64,000 nucleotides of DNA from Daphnia carinata (taxonomy: Eukaryota; Arthropoda; Branchiopoda; Diplostraca; Daphniidae): positions 1,860,001 through 1,924,000 of the forward strand of contig NC_081333.1 of assembly GCF_022539665.2 (NCBI RefSeq), read 5' to 3'. The notes under the pieces are model-generated. The model searched no databases. It was not told the origin of the DNA and was given only the letters and a program-made list of their open reading frames with translations. This document shows, piece after piece, positions 37,154 to 60,726 of this stretch (its first letter is position 1; the number at the start of each line of letters is the position of its first letter). Made by a program: the position numbers and the translations under genes.

Positions 37154-38256
37154 ATGCCGGAGTCTGTAACGTTAGCTTCGCGATCAGATCTGTTACATCT
37201 TCTCCCATTTTTGGATTCTCGACTTTCAGAACATTCTGAGGTATTTCATCATGGCAAGGTAAATTTCGTTTTTACACCTCGATGAACTTTCGATTCTCGA
37301 TACTTCACAGATTCAAATGATCGTTTTTGGTGCATTACGAGCATCAACTTCCGCCTATCTGGTGTACCTCCTACGTGAATCTACTTCTGATGAATCGTAT
37401 ACCGCGATTGTAGCCATAAAGCGGGAAAATATGAAAAGCGAAAGAACTCAAAAGAATGAGGTGAGTCCTGGTAAACGAATTACATAATCAACACAATCTG
37501 TTTCATGTTTTACTTTCACGTACAAGACAATTTGGATCGTCTCTGGATGGAGTATTAATGAAAGTGCCTTACTTCGTCTGTACTCAGCTATTGATGTGAT
37601 CAACTGGGACAGTGATGTCGTTTTCGCATTCAACAAATACTACAAGCCTCATGATGATATTCTTAAGTACTTCCAGGATCGTGATCGACTAACAGGATAT
37701 CGTTTATTCTCTGCTGGACGCTATATTCTTGACATTGAAGTGGCTTTGAAATTGCAGATAAGGTTCAAAGTGAATGTTTTGAATTTTTGAAGTATTTTTG
37801 CATCCTTATATGACCTGTCTCATTTTGCAATGTTTCAGCATACCAGATGAGGTTTACGTGAAAAGTGTGGAACGTCATCACGCCCAGTTGATATACGACC
37901 ATTGGACAGCCTTTAAAGACACGACGACTGTGGAAGATGTTGCCGACGAAATCGACCACTTCCCTTCAGCTGGAGTTTTCTTGAAAGATAACGATCAACT
38001 CGTTTCGTGGATGATGGGCCATGCACCTATGGGCATGAGTCGTCTATTCACTATGGATGATCATCGTCGTAAAGGATACGCTAAACTGGCAACGCAATAC
38101 ATGTCAAAGAGAATGGCTCAGGCTGGATATGTGCCATTCATCAACATCGTCGTTGGCAATACGGCATCCACCGAGTTTTTCTTAGGTTTGGGTTTTCGAT
38201 TTGTCTGTCCTATTCATGCAATTTTAACTAAACCACCTGGAATGGTGAATGGTTAA
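37154..38256 (+). CDS. GLYAT-like N-acyltransferase, copy F
   Basis: Exons 37154-37258, 37311-37460, 37527-37762 and 37839-38256 join to 302 residues, start MPESVTLASRSDLLHLLPFL. The N-terminal half shares IVSGWSINESALLRLYSAID with copy A rather than the DDDD-type block of B and C. The C-terminal GNAT half has DEVYVKSVERHHAQLIYDHW, FPSAGVFLKDNDQLVSW and the CoA-binding segment DDHRRKGYAKLATQYMSKRM. It keeps four exons with phases identical to copies A and C. It is probably a cytosolic or mitochondrial acyl-CoA:amino acid acyltransferase; no signal peptide is evident. Confidence 0.9.
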
Positions 38257-38479
38257 AAACGCCGATGAATTATTTTCTAGAAATTTCTTGTCTTTTAAAA
38301 TACATTCCTGAGGTGATTTAAAGTGCCCATCTATTTTCGTATGCATAACTTCGATTCAAAATTTAAAAACCATCAATAAAGTTTGGTACGTGCTAGTCTG
38401 CAGTGCTATATGGCGATATAGCACATTTTTTAAAAATATTTCGACAGCCAATGATTTCACGGGGAAAAGAATCAGTTTT

Positions 38480-38775
38480 TTGGAATCAGCATTCAATTTT
38501 TAGTATAACGTGTGATTTTGAGCGAATTCAAAGAGATTTGGTTTTTTGCCGATTTTGACAAAAGTGAGAAGGCTATAGCCTTCCCACTTTTTCATTTTTG
38601 GCTAAATTTTAAATTTTGCTTAAAATACATGATTTCGATTCAGAATTGAATGCTTATCACGGAAATCACATTTATTTTTCAATAGCCCTTATGGTTTTTA
38701 ATTAAACATAACAAAAACGAAAAAATAAGAAAAGTCGGGCTTATTTAGTCGGACTTATTTAGTCGGGCTTAAAAA
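38480..38775 (-). repeat. Single inverted copy of the 12.9-15.2 kb repeat family
   Basis: It contains GAATCAGCATTCAATTTTT, TTTGACAAAAGTGAGAAGGCTATAGCCTTCCC-like sequence with the palindrome at 38568-38583, and three copies of the 14-bp unit in reverse orientation (GTCGGGCTTATTTA at 38734, 38748 and 38762). Order and sequence match the array at 12.9-15.2 kb. Confidence 0.75.
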
Positions 38776-39139
38776 AAAATTTAACGGCAATCACGAAAAT
38801 CAACTTCATTTTTACGTGAGGCTTTAACTTTTTGAGTTATTCGAACTCAAAGTTGTTGCGCTTAAACCATTCTGATTCCGTATTGTTGAAAGGTCTGCAT
38901 AACTAGACATGAAAACCTGGGGGGTTATAAAATCACCAAATTCAATGGCAAATCAGATGAATTTAAAAGTGGGACGTATGGCCTTCAATAGAATTCGTTT
39001 ATCTTAATTAAATCAGTTACGTTTTATTGAGATCGAATTTTAAAAAATATTTCAATTCTGGGCAAGTCAAAAACTTTTTAGTTTTACAAAATATCACGTA
39101 CATTTGGGAAGGTATAGCTTGATCCCGTTATCAAATGAT
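38776..39139. other. Intergenic, no gene seen
   Basis: AT-rich spacer between the repeat and the 3' end of the Rho-like gene. Confidence 0.45.
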
Positions 39140-40678
39140 TTATAAGGGAACGCAGCCGCAAGATACATATTTAAGGTTTACTCTTCTTTTCGATTTGCGC
39201 CGCACTGCACGCACCGCCTCACAGGAAACCTCTCGCAAGTTATCGCCCGTCTTGGCCGAGCACTCGATGAAACCATTGACCTGTTTGCTCATTTCTTTAC
39301 CTTCTGCACTAGAAACCTTTAAACAAACAAAGCTAACTTATAAATAATAAAATATAGACAGCTTTGAACATAATCCTTACGTAATCTGTACTGGTTGATC
39401 CATCTTTACGCATATCTATTTTCGTGCCTAGAAAAACTGTTTGATAACAGCGAAGCAGTAATATCAGCCCTTTCGAATTAACGTACCAACAAGGACGATC
39501 GGCGTCTGAGGGCAGTGTAGTTTTAATTCGGGAATCCATTTGGATGGCAGACTTTCAAAAGAGGTACGCTGGCTAACGGCATAGCAAAGTAGGAACACGT
39601 CCGTCTTTTTAAAAACATATCAAATTTTATACATTTAACTATGTAAACGTTAAATTGCTTGTAATACGCTTGGGTAGGAGAGAATGCGCAGTCCATCGTA
39701 CTCTGTTTGGCCGGTGGTATAGGATAGCGAAACGTGATAATAAATGCCATCCACTTCCATTGTTCTCGAAGAGTTATCGAATCTGAAGAGAATAACGTGC
39801 TCATTGAAAAAACTTTGAGATTTATTACCACATTTTAAATAATTAAATTATACCGCGCTGATGTTTTGAAAATAAAGAAGAAAACTACGTTGTCTAAACT
39901 CACACAGTTGGAACGTAGTCCAGCGGATATTCTTTGCAATTCTCCTTAAAGTTGTTGAAAATGCAGTTTTTACCGGAATTGCCATCTCCCACAATAACGA
40001 CACTTATCAGACGATTATGATTCATTTCTATCGTTGCAAAATCATTCAACGAGGACCAGCTCTAATGAAAACATAATTGCTACTCCGCGATTTTGCCTGT
40101 ACGTGACACAGGACGGACACACCCAACGTGAAAAGCTGGCAGATCCCCCCCACGCCAATTTGGGTTGTTTGCCAATTTCACGTAGTCTATAACTAACAAG
40201 AAAATCCTATGTCTAAAGAACCTAAAGTTATTGTATGGATCTTGCAGAGTAACACAGTTTAGAAACAAAGTCCCACACTAGAGCAATGCTTTTGAGCCAC
40301 TGCATTATGGAATCAGTTCAACGAAGCGTTGGGATACAGTGACAAGCATAAAGCAATAAATTTAATCTGCTGCGATACGGTTTCGCCTCCACGCTGTTGA
40401 TACGGAGAAATACAAGCAAACTGACGCACTATAGATTAGTTTCAACATGGAAGGGCTGAAATTCCCTCGGAAATGAATCGACTGTGCCAAGCCAATTCAA
40501 AAAATAAATAAAACAAGAACTCTCTTGAATCACACAGTTAAACAAACTCATGGAACTTAACAAGAGTATACCGTTGCTATAAACTTATTCACCAAGAGTT
40601 CATCATTCACGCCCATTTCACGGTATTCAATTAATACAAAATATACGTTGCCAAGTAAAAACTTACCGTGTAATCCAT
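39140..40678 (-). CDS. Atypical Rho-family small GTPase with degenerate nucleotide site
   Basis: Minus-strand exons 40678-40667, 40061-39904, 39782-39668, 39604-39487, 39427-39381 and 39316-39140 join to 208 residues. If the 12-nt first exon is wrong, ATG 40025 gives 192 residues, the standard Rho length. The Rho fold is clear: P-loop GDGNSGKN, switch I PTVFDN, switch II TTGQTEYDGLRILSYPS, TDVFLLCYAVSQ, G4 VGTKIDMR, G5 ECSAKT, a basic tail RRKSKRRVN and a C-terminal CVPL, a CAAX prenylation box. Two Mg/nucleotide residues are replaced: the P-loop T17 equivalent is N, and the D57 of the DxxG motif is Y. A59 is T; Q61 and T35 are kept. The Rho helical insert is replaced by a short loop (KDGSTSTDY). 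It is probably a membrane-attached pseudo-GTPase. The parent subfamily (Rac, Cdc42 or Rho) is unresolved. Confidence 0.85.
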
Positions 40679-41465
40679 CACTTGCGTTCGTCAAAGGAAA
40701 ATAAAAAGCACTTTTCGCGAAGTCATCTTGCTTTGCTGAGCGTTAAAGCTCTGCTACGCACTAAGGCAATCTCACTGAGCAATTGCGTCCACAATAAATC
40801 CGCAGTATTAATTATTCACTATACCAATTGCCTGTCTGATCTAAGAATCGATCAATAGCTATTGATTCATGCGTTGCACACGGCAACAGCTTGTTGTTTG
40901 AATGACACAGGAAGTTTTAAAAAATATATATAAAAACGACTTGAATTGAAACGGCAGTCTGCCAGTCGGGTCATCGTCCGTTCGTGATCGGGTGTAAAGG
41001 TCCCGTGCTCGTTGTTTGTGTTGACATCAGCATCTTAACGGTTGTAAGATCTCCTAGTCCATTCTCGGACAACTTCCTGCTACGTTGATAGGACGGTTCT
41101 TTTTTTTTTTTTTAAGATGTCGTTAATAACAACGACATGTTGGTAGCATACAGAGCTCATATTGCTTTAGTCTGACGCTGTTGCTTGTGCGTTAGGGTGC
41201 TTGAAAAAAACGTGTGACAGCGGCACCAGTAGAAACTTGGAATACAGATGTCATGACGTCATCGTAAACAGTGGGGCGAGTCGCATGCAGTGTGCAACAC
41301 TCGATTGGTCCTGATAAACGAAAACTTATCGAAATATTCAAAGATTACACCTAATTCCTTATCTAAGTACTGTGACCGTTTGTTATAGATCATGCCGTTC
41401 ATGTCTTATTAGTTCGTTACATCAGACGTGGAAAGTCTGGCTCTTTTAGGGCGGTTGATTTCAAA
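40679..41465. other. Divergent intergenic region between Rho-like and ABCC genes
   Basis: Probably holds promoters for both flanking genes. No further gene seen. Confidence 0.5.
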
Positions 41466-47479
<6,014 letters not shown>

Positions 47480-47941
47480 GCGAATGAATTATTATTAGTT
47501 TTCCATGTACACACTCGCTATTAAACAAATTGCATTTGACTAATACCAATCGTACTGGCTGGCACAAGATAAAATGAGCTGAAAACCCTATATTGCATTG
47601 AATTTGAACACAGTGTAAACATTTATTCAAACGATTGAACAAATCGCATTCGTACTTCACTGGATTTTGTGTTTCCGACAGCTACTGAGAAAGACTTTAC
47701 GGAGCAAAATGATCTTATTCATTACCAACCCTCGATTGGCTGTCGTCAGAAAATGAAGTGATTCGTTGAACCTTACTATTTTAAGCAAATTGCAGACGTT
47801 GCTCCGTCGTATGTGCGGACGTATAGTCGATGAAGAACACAGCTTCCTCTGGCATTTGTCTGCGAAAACAAATGGAAGAGTGTTATCTAAAGCGTGTTAT
47901 CTTTTGTTTCGAAATTTTGCCTTAGATTTACGTATTTTGTG

Positions 47942-53831
<5,890 letters not shown>

Positions 53832-54360
53832 AATGTTAGTAAATTCTTTTCAATAAATCTTTTTAAATGATTAATGGCAACCTATCAATCGAAATACAGT
53901 TACAGGTAAAACATGAATCGCAAACACGTATGTCTTAATAGCTGATTAGCGTGAGGTATTTGCATTGGTTTTCGTCATTCACGGACACCAACAAAAGAGA
54001 AAGTTTTCGTGTTTTCTCTTTCGTGAACGGTCGAAAGAACGGTCTTGGATGAACTCAGGAGATGGCGTTTGCATTAAAAGAGGGCAAATGTTACTGCTAG
54101 TATCATTTAGTTATGGTGCAACAACAGGTGGACTGCGACTGCCAATTTGTCACAGAGCCAATCAACACTGGAACAGTATTTGTGGTGGACGTTGTGCCCC
54201 GTTTCCTCCCGTTCCCTGTCAGGTCGAAGAATAGAAAGCGATTTGCACATTATGCTAATCATGACGTGTTAGCGAATTCCTCGGTTTTTTAAATAACCGG
54301 ATTACAATTGAAACTCGTTTCATTTTTATGATAATTATTTGGGTGTCATTCTCTTTTCAG
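53832..54360. other. Intergenic, no intact gene seen
   Basis: 3' flank of ABCC copy 2 with a possible poly-A signal (AATAAA near 53852). An 89-codon open stretch at 53965-54234 lacks recognisable sequence, but may be part of the degraded galactosyltransferase that follows. Confidence 0.4.
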
Positions 54361-54775
54361 TACAGCTTATAAAGGTTACACGGGTGGAGTACTGGCCATC
54401 CGAAGGTTCCAAATTGAAGACATCAACGGCTTCAGTAATGAATTTTGGGGATGGGGCGGAGAGGATGACGATTTGTATAACCGATAAATTCATAAAAATT
54501 ACCAAGTAGTCCGTGATTTATCCCGCAGTAGCTATTTCTACAGCCTCGACCATCTACAAGAGCCTCCCAATGAAATTCAGTGAGTTAACAAAGAAAAGGG
54601 CGAAAAATGCAAAATCATGTCATTGAGTTATCTTGCCGACATGTTGCGTCACAAAGAAGAGATCCTTAGAAAGCGCAAGAGCGATTTGCATGGTGAAGGA
54701 CTGGACAGTCTCGACTATGACTTGCTAAAAAATGAACGGCGACGGCTCTTGACGATTTTTACCGTTTCTACGTGA
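54361..54775 (+). pseudogene. Beta-1,4-galactosyltransferase (B4GALT/GT7) C-terminal remnant
   Basis: After an intact acceptor (TTTTCAG at 54354-54360) the sequence reads AYKGYTGGVLAIRRFQIED then NGFSNEFWGWGGEDDDLYNR, the donor-acceptor site and the GWGGEDDD hallmark of family GT7. A TAA follows directly and the expected splice donor is missing. A second piece at about 54610-54775 reads MLRHKEEILRKRKSD and GLDSLDYDLLKNERRRL, matching the family's C-terminal end. The catalytic N-terminal part and the signal anchor were not found. Best explained as a dead or truncated copy. Confidence 0.75.
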
Positions 54776-57622
54776 CCGACTCGCATCACGCTGCCGTCGG
54801 CTCCTCGTAAACAAAGGAGACCTTGAGCTAGACGGGAGAAACCTCGTGAGATCGGCTTCGTTTTCTTATTTTGTGCTCCCGTTTTACAGTTGTGATTGCA
54901 GCAGATGACATTAAATAACAAATAATCGGTGCTTTATTGGCGGCTAGCCAGTACTGTTCGTTCATTTACGGTTTTCGACTCGCTTGATGAAAGTGGCGTA
55001 GAGAGTCACGCGGGACTGACCTAGTTAACATGAGATCTGTGCACTCAAGTGATAATAGTGGAAGGGAACTCTAAAACGAAATGGTCAAGTGATTTTCTTT
55101 GGCTTCAAATGTTTTTGTTTCTTCATATTGGGTTTTAACTTGTTAACATGAAGACTGTGTGTGTTTCATTGCAACATTGTTTTCACAAGGTAACCTTGAC
55201 TATATTAGCGTTTTTTTCACGAAGAACTGCCTTTTTTTATTTTTTTATTTTTTATTTGTGCACAAAAACGAAAATTCCATTTGAGGCGTGACATCTGTGC
55301 CAACTGTTTACTCCCGTCCGATATGGCGCACGTCGCTATGCAAATATGCGGAGTCAGAGTTCATTAACAAACCAAAAAGCCGGCGGAATAAGAAACACTA
55401 GTTCGAAATCGATAGCTGATGTAGATTCAAGGATACGTATACAATCGATCGTTGTTTTGCTTTTTAAAATAATAATGTATTTTAGCGATGTCTCTCGAAC
55501 TTTTACCCAGACGATAAAAGCATTGCTCCAAGGAGGTGGAATGATTTAATGAACGACGCATAATGCAATAATGTTTCATTCAATTAAAGAATTATTTCTT
55601 GCAAATGTTTGTTGCGATCAAACAAAGGTAATTAGAAAGGCCAGCAAAAAACGTTCTGCACCAATAGAATGATAACAAAAAGCGATAGATTTACGTGTAC
55701 GTATATGGACTTTGCCAACGTCTATGTACATAGATTAAACTAGACTATCTAGCTCTTTAGTACAATTCAATGCCAATGAGCGTGCAGGGCGGAATGACAG
55801 TGTCAAGAAAAAGGGAAAGAAAATCAAAACCCGTCAGGCTAATTGGGGAGAAAACCTGCTCACCTCTAGTGAAATCCCCATCTCTAGCTGCAGCGAGCCA
55901 ACGGCTGCCAACAGCAACAGGTTGAATACGGATTTCATGAATATTTGGTCAAGGTCGTGATAGTCGTTAAACATATACTCTCGTCTTTCACTCTCCCTTT
56001 TTAAAATTATTTGTTTTTATTTTCGTTTCTCTTCAGCGGAGATTGAGGATATGAGTCTATTCATTATTGCTCCTCAGTCCTGGCTTGTACGTCCCCGGCA
56101 ATCTCCGATGTCATCGGACATCAAATCAAAGATAGTGCATGGTTGGACATGAGCTGTCGATGTCAATGGTCCCGTCGGAATTTATATCCGCACGAGTGGT
56201 GACAATAACTTAAAGGTCCGTCCTTGACAATAATAAAACAAACAAAAAATAAAGAAAAAATGCCACCGTCATCCATTCGAAGTTTTTAAAACATAAAAGA
56301 AATTTTTTCCACTTTCACTGGATTTTAATTTAATCTGAGAAACAACAGCCGTTCGTATAAAGCGTGTAAAATGAAGACAAATGAAGTGAAAAAGAAATCT
56401 AAAACGAAGATAAATGATAAAATATGTTTCACGTCTTCACAGCCGTGAGAAGGGTCGCTTTGAATTCACGTTCGTTTCTTTAAAATTTTTCAACATTTTA
56501 TTTTGTGCATAAAATAAAAAACGAAAATAATATCGAGGCACATTCACCCCATTTCCCTTCTATAACAATCCATCTATAACAATCCCATTCCCAAGTATAA
56601 CGAAACTGAACTCTTATTGTTGTTATAGCCAATTGCATGACTAGGACGAAAACGAAATAAACAAAGAGTTGGCAAGCAAAATAATCAAACAAGTACAAGA
56701 AAGTAAAAGGAAAACAGCCAATCTACGCAGAATAGTACTCTCGATTTTGCATATCAATTTCGATTGTTTCTGCTCTTTTATAGTTATGGATTTGAGTCAG
56801 CATGTCGAACAATACACAGTTCACTGCGCTTGATTCAAACCGAGATTAGAAAACTTACGCTAAATTTTTTGCACGAAAGCGACAAATTCGAAAAACTGAA
56901 CCACTACTGTAAATAGTCAGCTACATGATTGTACATACCTTTTTTTTTTATTATTACTATTTGAAGTGGTAAAATTAGAAAGTTGGTTGGTGATAAGGTC
57001 CACGCTCACTAACAGCTTGGCGAGTGCAGTGAGAGCGTTAGCCAACGCGAGTCCAGATTGTCAACGCAGCATAATAGGCCAAAATTTGCACTCTCTTTTT
57101 TTTGACCTTAACAAAATCAGTTTTCTTGTTTTCTTTTGTTGATATTGTGTACACGTGGACATGAAGGGAACATCCCACATTTTCTTAAATCTTTTAAATT
57201 GTGTGTAAATAAGCATTTTCTTTTTAAAGAACCCTACCGGACGAAGTGGTACGACCTTGAAGAGTTGGAAGAAAGCGCCTTTTTTTCACCTTTTTCTCCT
57301 CTCCCTTTTACCTGATAATCGTACTCGCCGCCCAATAGACGACAGGTGGTGTTGCTGAAGAATTGAGAAGCCAGCACGCGAGGGGGGAGGAGATTAAAGC
57401 CAATCCAGATGGAAGTAGGAGGGGAGGAGTGGTTGGTCATTAAAAACAGTTGAATGGGCCGTCTAGTCGTCACACATCTCTCGTACTCTCGTGCGCCAAC
57501 ACCACTCGAATTCTACGGGAGATCTCCAAGCTTTTTTTCAAAGTGTTCATTATTTCAAAACAAAGTAAAAGTTATTCGTTTATTTTGGACAATCGTATAG
57601 AACAATCTGAATATCCAGCACA
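54776..57622. other. Long intergenic region with one candidate exon
   Basis: About 2.8 kb, AT-rich, without a supported multi-exon gene. The only coding-like piece is the signal-peptide exon at 55938-55864 (minus). Pyrimidine/purine tracts occur near 57270-57400. Confidence 0.45.
55864..55938 (-). CDS. Candidate first exon of a secreted peptide
   Basis: On the minus strand ATG at 55938 opens MKSVFNLLLLAAVGSLQLEM, a textbook signal peptide, and 25 codons later a strong donor GAG|GTGAGC ends the exon at 55864. A TATA-like GTATAT lies about 50-60 bp upstream. A possible downstream frame (about 55800-55765) ends PPCTLIGIELY-stop, but no acceptor AG connects it. Could equally be chance. Confidence 0.35.
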
Positions 57623-58877
57623 ATGACTCCACAAAGATCCATCGCTGCTCTAGTCATCGTCCTTCTCTCCGTCGGCTGCGTCCTGTCTCAACATCCACGC
57701 GTTCCAATCACACCTTGCAATGGTAAAAGTTAACTCGTTTTAAAACATTTCTTTTTACGTCGTGGTAGAATGGCTCTTGCCGTTACAGGTTTCCCAGAAG
57801 TAGTTTCTCGTCCAGTTGAAAAACGCATATCGGCTTGAGGGCGTTTCTTGCACTGTGCAATTCTGTTTTCAATTTGGGAAGCTGGTATACGACTGTTACC
57901 TGGAAATGTTCGGAAAGCTGCCGTTAGTCCTACGCGTTTTAATGTACTATTCTCCTCAGGGATTATCTTGTGTTTGATATAGGATCATGTGAATGGCCTA
58001 TTGCCCTTATTTCGTTCATTTGCGTCTCCCTGAAGGCGAAAATAGTGAAAATGGAGAAACGTTAGTTGCCAACTCGTAGAACAGATTTTAAACCTGTCTA
58101 GGAAATGTGGAAGGCACGAGTGGAAATCGGTAGTTGGCAGACTGTCACTATGTCCTTGCCTCGATATCCTCTTGAACAATTTCACGAAAAAAAAAGTAAG
58201 AGTGAACGCACGAGCGCTACAATATGCCGTCTCATTTGGCGGATTTCCATTTGTTTGCGTAACAGTTGTCAGCAACTGAATGTAATTTTTTTATTATAAT
58301 TTCCTTAACTCATTAAATTCTGTTCTACACCAGGTAATCCCATGACTGGCAAAGTGTTGGAAGTGCGTGTTTCCAACTGCAACAACAACTTCCCTTGCAT
58401 CTTGAAACGAGGATCTCAAGCCACCATCGAATTTGATTATATTCCTGGTAAAAATTGAGTGCGCACTATGTACCATAAACGCAAATTTCTCATTTTTGTT
58501 AACAACGCAATAGCTCAAGACACGAACCGGGTAACTACGGGAGCTACAGCTCGTCTTGGAGCCGTTCCTCTTCCGTTTGTTGGTACAAACAATCAGCCAG
58601 CGTGTTCGAGGATTACGTCAAAACAGTCCCGTCAGAGTACCGGATGCAACTTAAGGGCCGGAGAAGTCTATACCTACTCGAACACATTCCCCATTCTGCA
58701 AATTTACCCTGTGGTACGTTCGAATATTCACAATTGTTTGTATTGGCATTTTATTTTAATCCTATCTCATGTTTTTTAAAATGCAATTTAAAGACCAACG
58801 TGCTGGTTCAGTGGGAGTTGAACGATGGCAACCGACAGAAAATCACGTGCTTTACAATTCCTGCCAGGATCGTCTAA
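57623..58877 (+). CDS. NPC2-like ML-domain lipid-binding protein
   Basis: Exons 57623-57722, 58334-58447, 58514-58713 and 58794-58877 join to 165 residues, start MTPQRSIAALVIVLLSVGCV (signal peptide). The mature part follows the MD-2-related lipid recognition pattern: PITPCN, VLEVRVSNCNNNFPCILKRG, PFVGTNNQPACSR, CNLRAGEVYTYSNTFPIL, then VLVQWELNDGNRQKITCF and the end IPARIV. Six cysteines are placed as in NPC2. NPC2 proteins bind sterols in lysosomes; arthropods have many secreted paralogues, some proposed to bind semiochemicals. The first intron is long here (611 bp). Confidence 0.92.
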
Positions 58878-60425
58878 GTCCGAAGACGTCAGAACGACAA
58901 AATGCTTTTGACAATCTCAATTTCTATTTTTTTTTTGTGTCACTCTTAAAATTTCAATTATTCTTCGACAGTGAGTTTTCTCAAGTAGATTACCTCTGCA
59001 AGCCAAGAGCTCTTTTATATTTTGATAAACGTTTTTTTAAACTATGTACAGAGTAGCCTACTACAATACAATCTCTATATTTTACGGAAATATAAAACAC
59101 ATTTCTTTCTGTTTTTTTTTTTTAATCAATAATTACTACCGTTGGCCGTTTGAAATACGCCAATTGATTCGCCTCTTTTAAGCAAAATTATTGAGGTTGC
59201 ATATTCAAGCAGTTACCGACATTAGCTTTCGTGATTTCTCCATCATGGCCTTCGAAAAATGATTGAGAAAAGAAAAGGGAAGTCGCGTTTACTCTCCTCC
59301 GGGTTAAGGGAAATGGGCGAATCATAAGAGTTATAAGCCAGAGGGCTCAGCAGAAAATAAAGGCCAAATGTAGCTCAGCAGACAATGTCTAGCGTGAATG
59401 AGGTATGCAAATCTCATGCCAAAAATAAAGGAAATGAAAAGCAAAAGATGTAATGATTTCTTGAACGCTATAAATGTTTATATTTAAAAAATACCAATAA
59501 TGCTTTTTAATGTCGGAGAACCACAATATGACCTTATGCACAGAAAGTCTGGTAACAAAAACATGTACCGTACATTTTTTTTTTCCATGTAAATGAAACT
59601 GCTTATAGTTCAACAACTTCATCGCTCCAGATAGCCACAGTAGCATGTAAACTAATTCTTCTCCAGCATTAAAGGAATTGTTATGTCCAATTACAATTTG
59701 TACTACACATAAACGATGTTTCGTCTTTGTACTGCCACTGATGTGGCTATTGCAACGAATCAAATATGTATGGAACAATGTTATAGTTACACGTTTCCAA
59801 AAGCAGGTAAAATCACGGGGTTCTCCCGAAAACGCGTTTCGCCTTATTATACAGCCGCATCTATGGCTTGGACAATTGATCGTAATAACGGTTGAGCATT
59901 GGGGCTTGCTGTTGAAACTATTCGAAAAATTTAAAGCTGAAATTGGAAAATAAAAAAGTAATCCTGATTTAAATAAATAACAAGAATAATAATTTAAAAA
60001 AAAACAGCAAGGGAAATCCCGGTCACTTGCTTCAGTTTTTATGTTAAGGGAGTTTTCATTTTCTCGGCATTTAGTTCTGATTTCTACCAAAAGCCTTCCG
60101 TTAAACTGAGGTAAAGGGACACATTTTTGGACAGAAAACGGAAACTGGTGGCTTGTGATTAAATGGCTGGCTACTTGTTTGTCCAGTTTTTACTTTTTCT
60201 TACTCTTTTATTTCGATTAGCAAATTTATTTTCATTTTTATTATCACTGCTAGATGGCAACCAAAGAACTTATTTTTAATGCAAAAAGCGAACACATCTG
60301 GCGCGCCTAATGGGTTAGGTGATGTGTTTCATCCTTATGTGATATAAAGTTACAAATTGCGCGTGAAGCAAAATTAATATACAATCCATTAGTTATTTTT
60401 TCTGAGCTCCCTCTTGGGGAATCGG
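58878..60425. other. Intergenic, with an unexplained 233-codon open frame
   Basis: Apart from a minus-strand open frame at 60090-59389 (233 codons, rich in Phe, Tyr, Cys, His, no domain recognised) nothing is seen. Its composition is what AT-rich random sequence would give, so it is not called a gene. Confidence 0.4.
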
Positions 60426-60707
60426 TTACTTCTTCAACCTAAATGGATGGTTACGTCTGTTCCGGTCAGGGCCAACGGCCAACTCTTGTTTAATATCAAT
60501 GATAACGCTCGGCACATCCATCTTGTTTCGATATGTTTTGTCGTCTGCTTGAACGTATGAAAATGTATACTTTTTCGGCAATGTTGGTAAATTAGTCTGA
60601 AATGGGCAAAAGCGAAGTAAAACGTTGCGAAGTAAGACGTTGTTTGAAGAATAGAATTGCCGAAAGCGTCGTAGGTATATGGATCTGATGAATAACTGTA
60701 AAACCAT
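60426..60707 (-). CDS. Small basic protein, probably mitochondrial
   Basis: Single-exon frame of 93 residues starting MVLQLFIRSIYLRRFRQFYS, an Arg-rich, acid-free N-terminus typical of a mitochondrial presequence, and ending RNRRNHPFRLKK. The interior KYTFSYVQADDKTYRNKMDV looks like genuine protein rather than AT-rich noise. I do not recognise the family. An upstream in-frame ATG at 60761 would overlap the divergent gene's coding start, so 60707 is preferred. The starts of the two divergent genes are only 19 bp apart, suggesting a shared promoter and overlapping leaders. Confidence 0.55.
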   Translation of the reverse strand: MVLQLFIRSIYLRRFRQFYSSNNVLLRNVLLRFCPFQTNLPTLPKKYTFSYVQADDKTYRNKMDVPSVIIDIKQELAVGPDRNRRNHPFRLKK

Positions 60708-60726
60708 GTTCTGATTATTTATATTA

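Noticed and set aside
59389-60090. 233-codon minus-strand open frame
   Set aside because: No domain, no splice-linked exons and amino-acid composition of AT-rich random sequence (many F, Y, C, H, I). It overlaps a 91-codon frame on the other strand. Kept only as a note.
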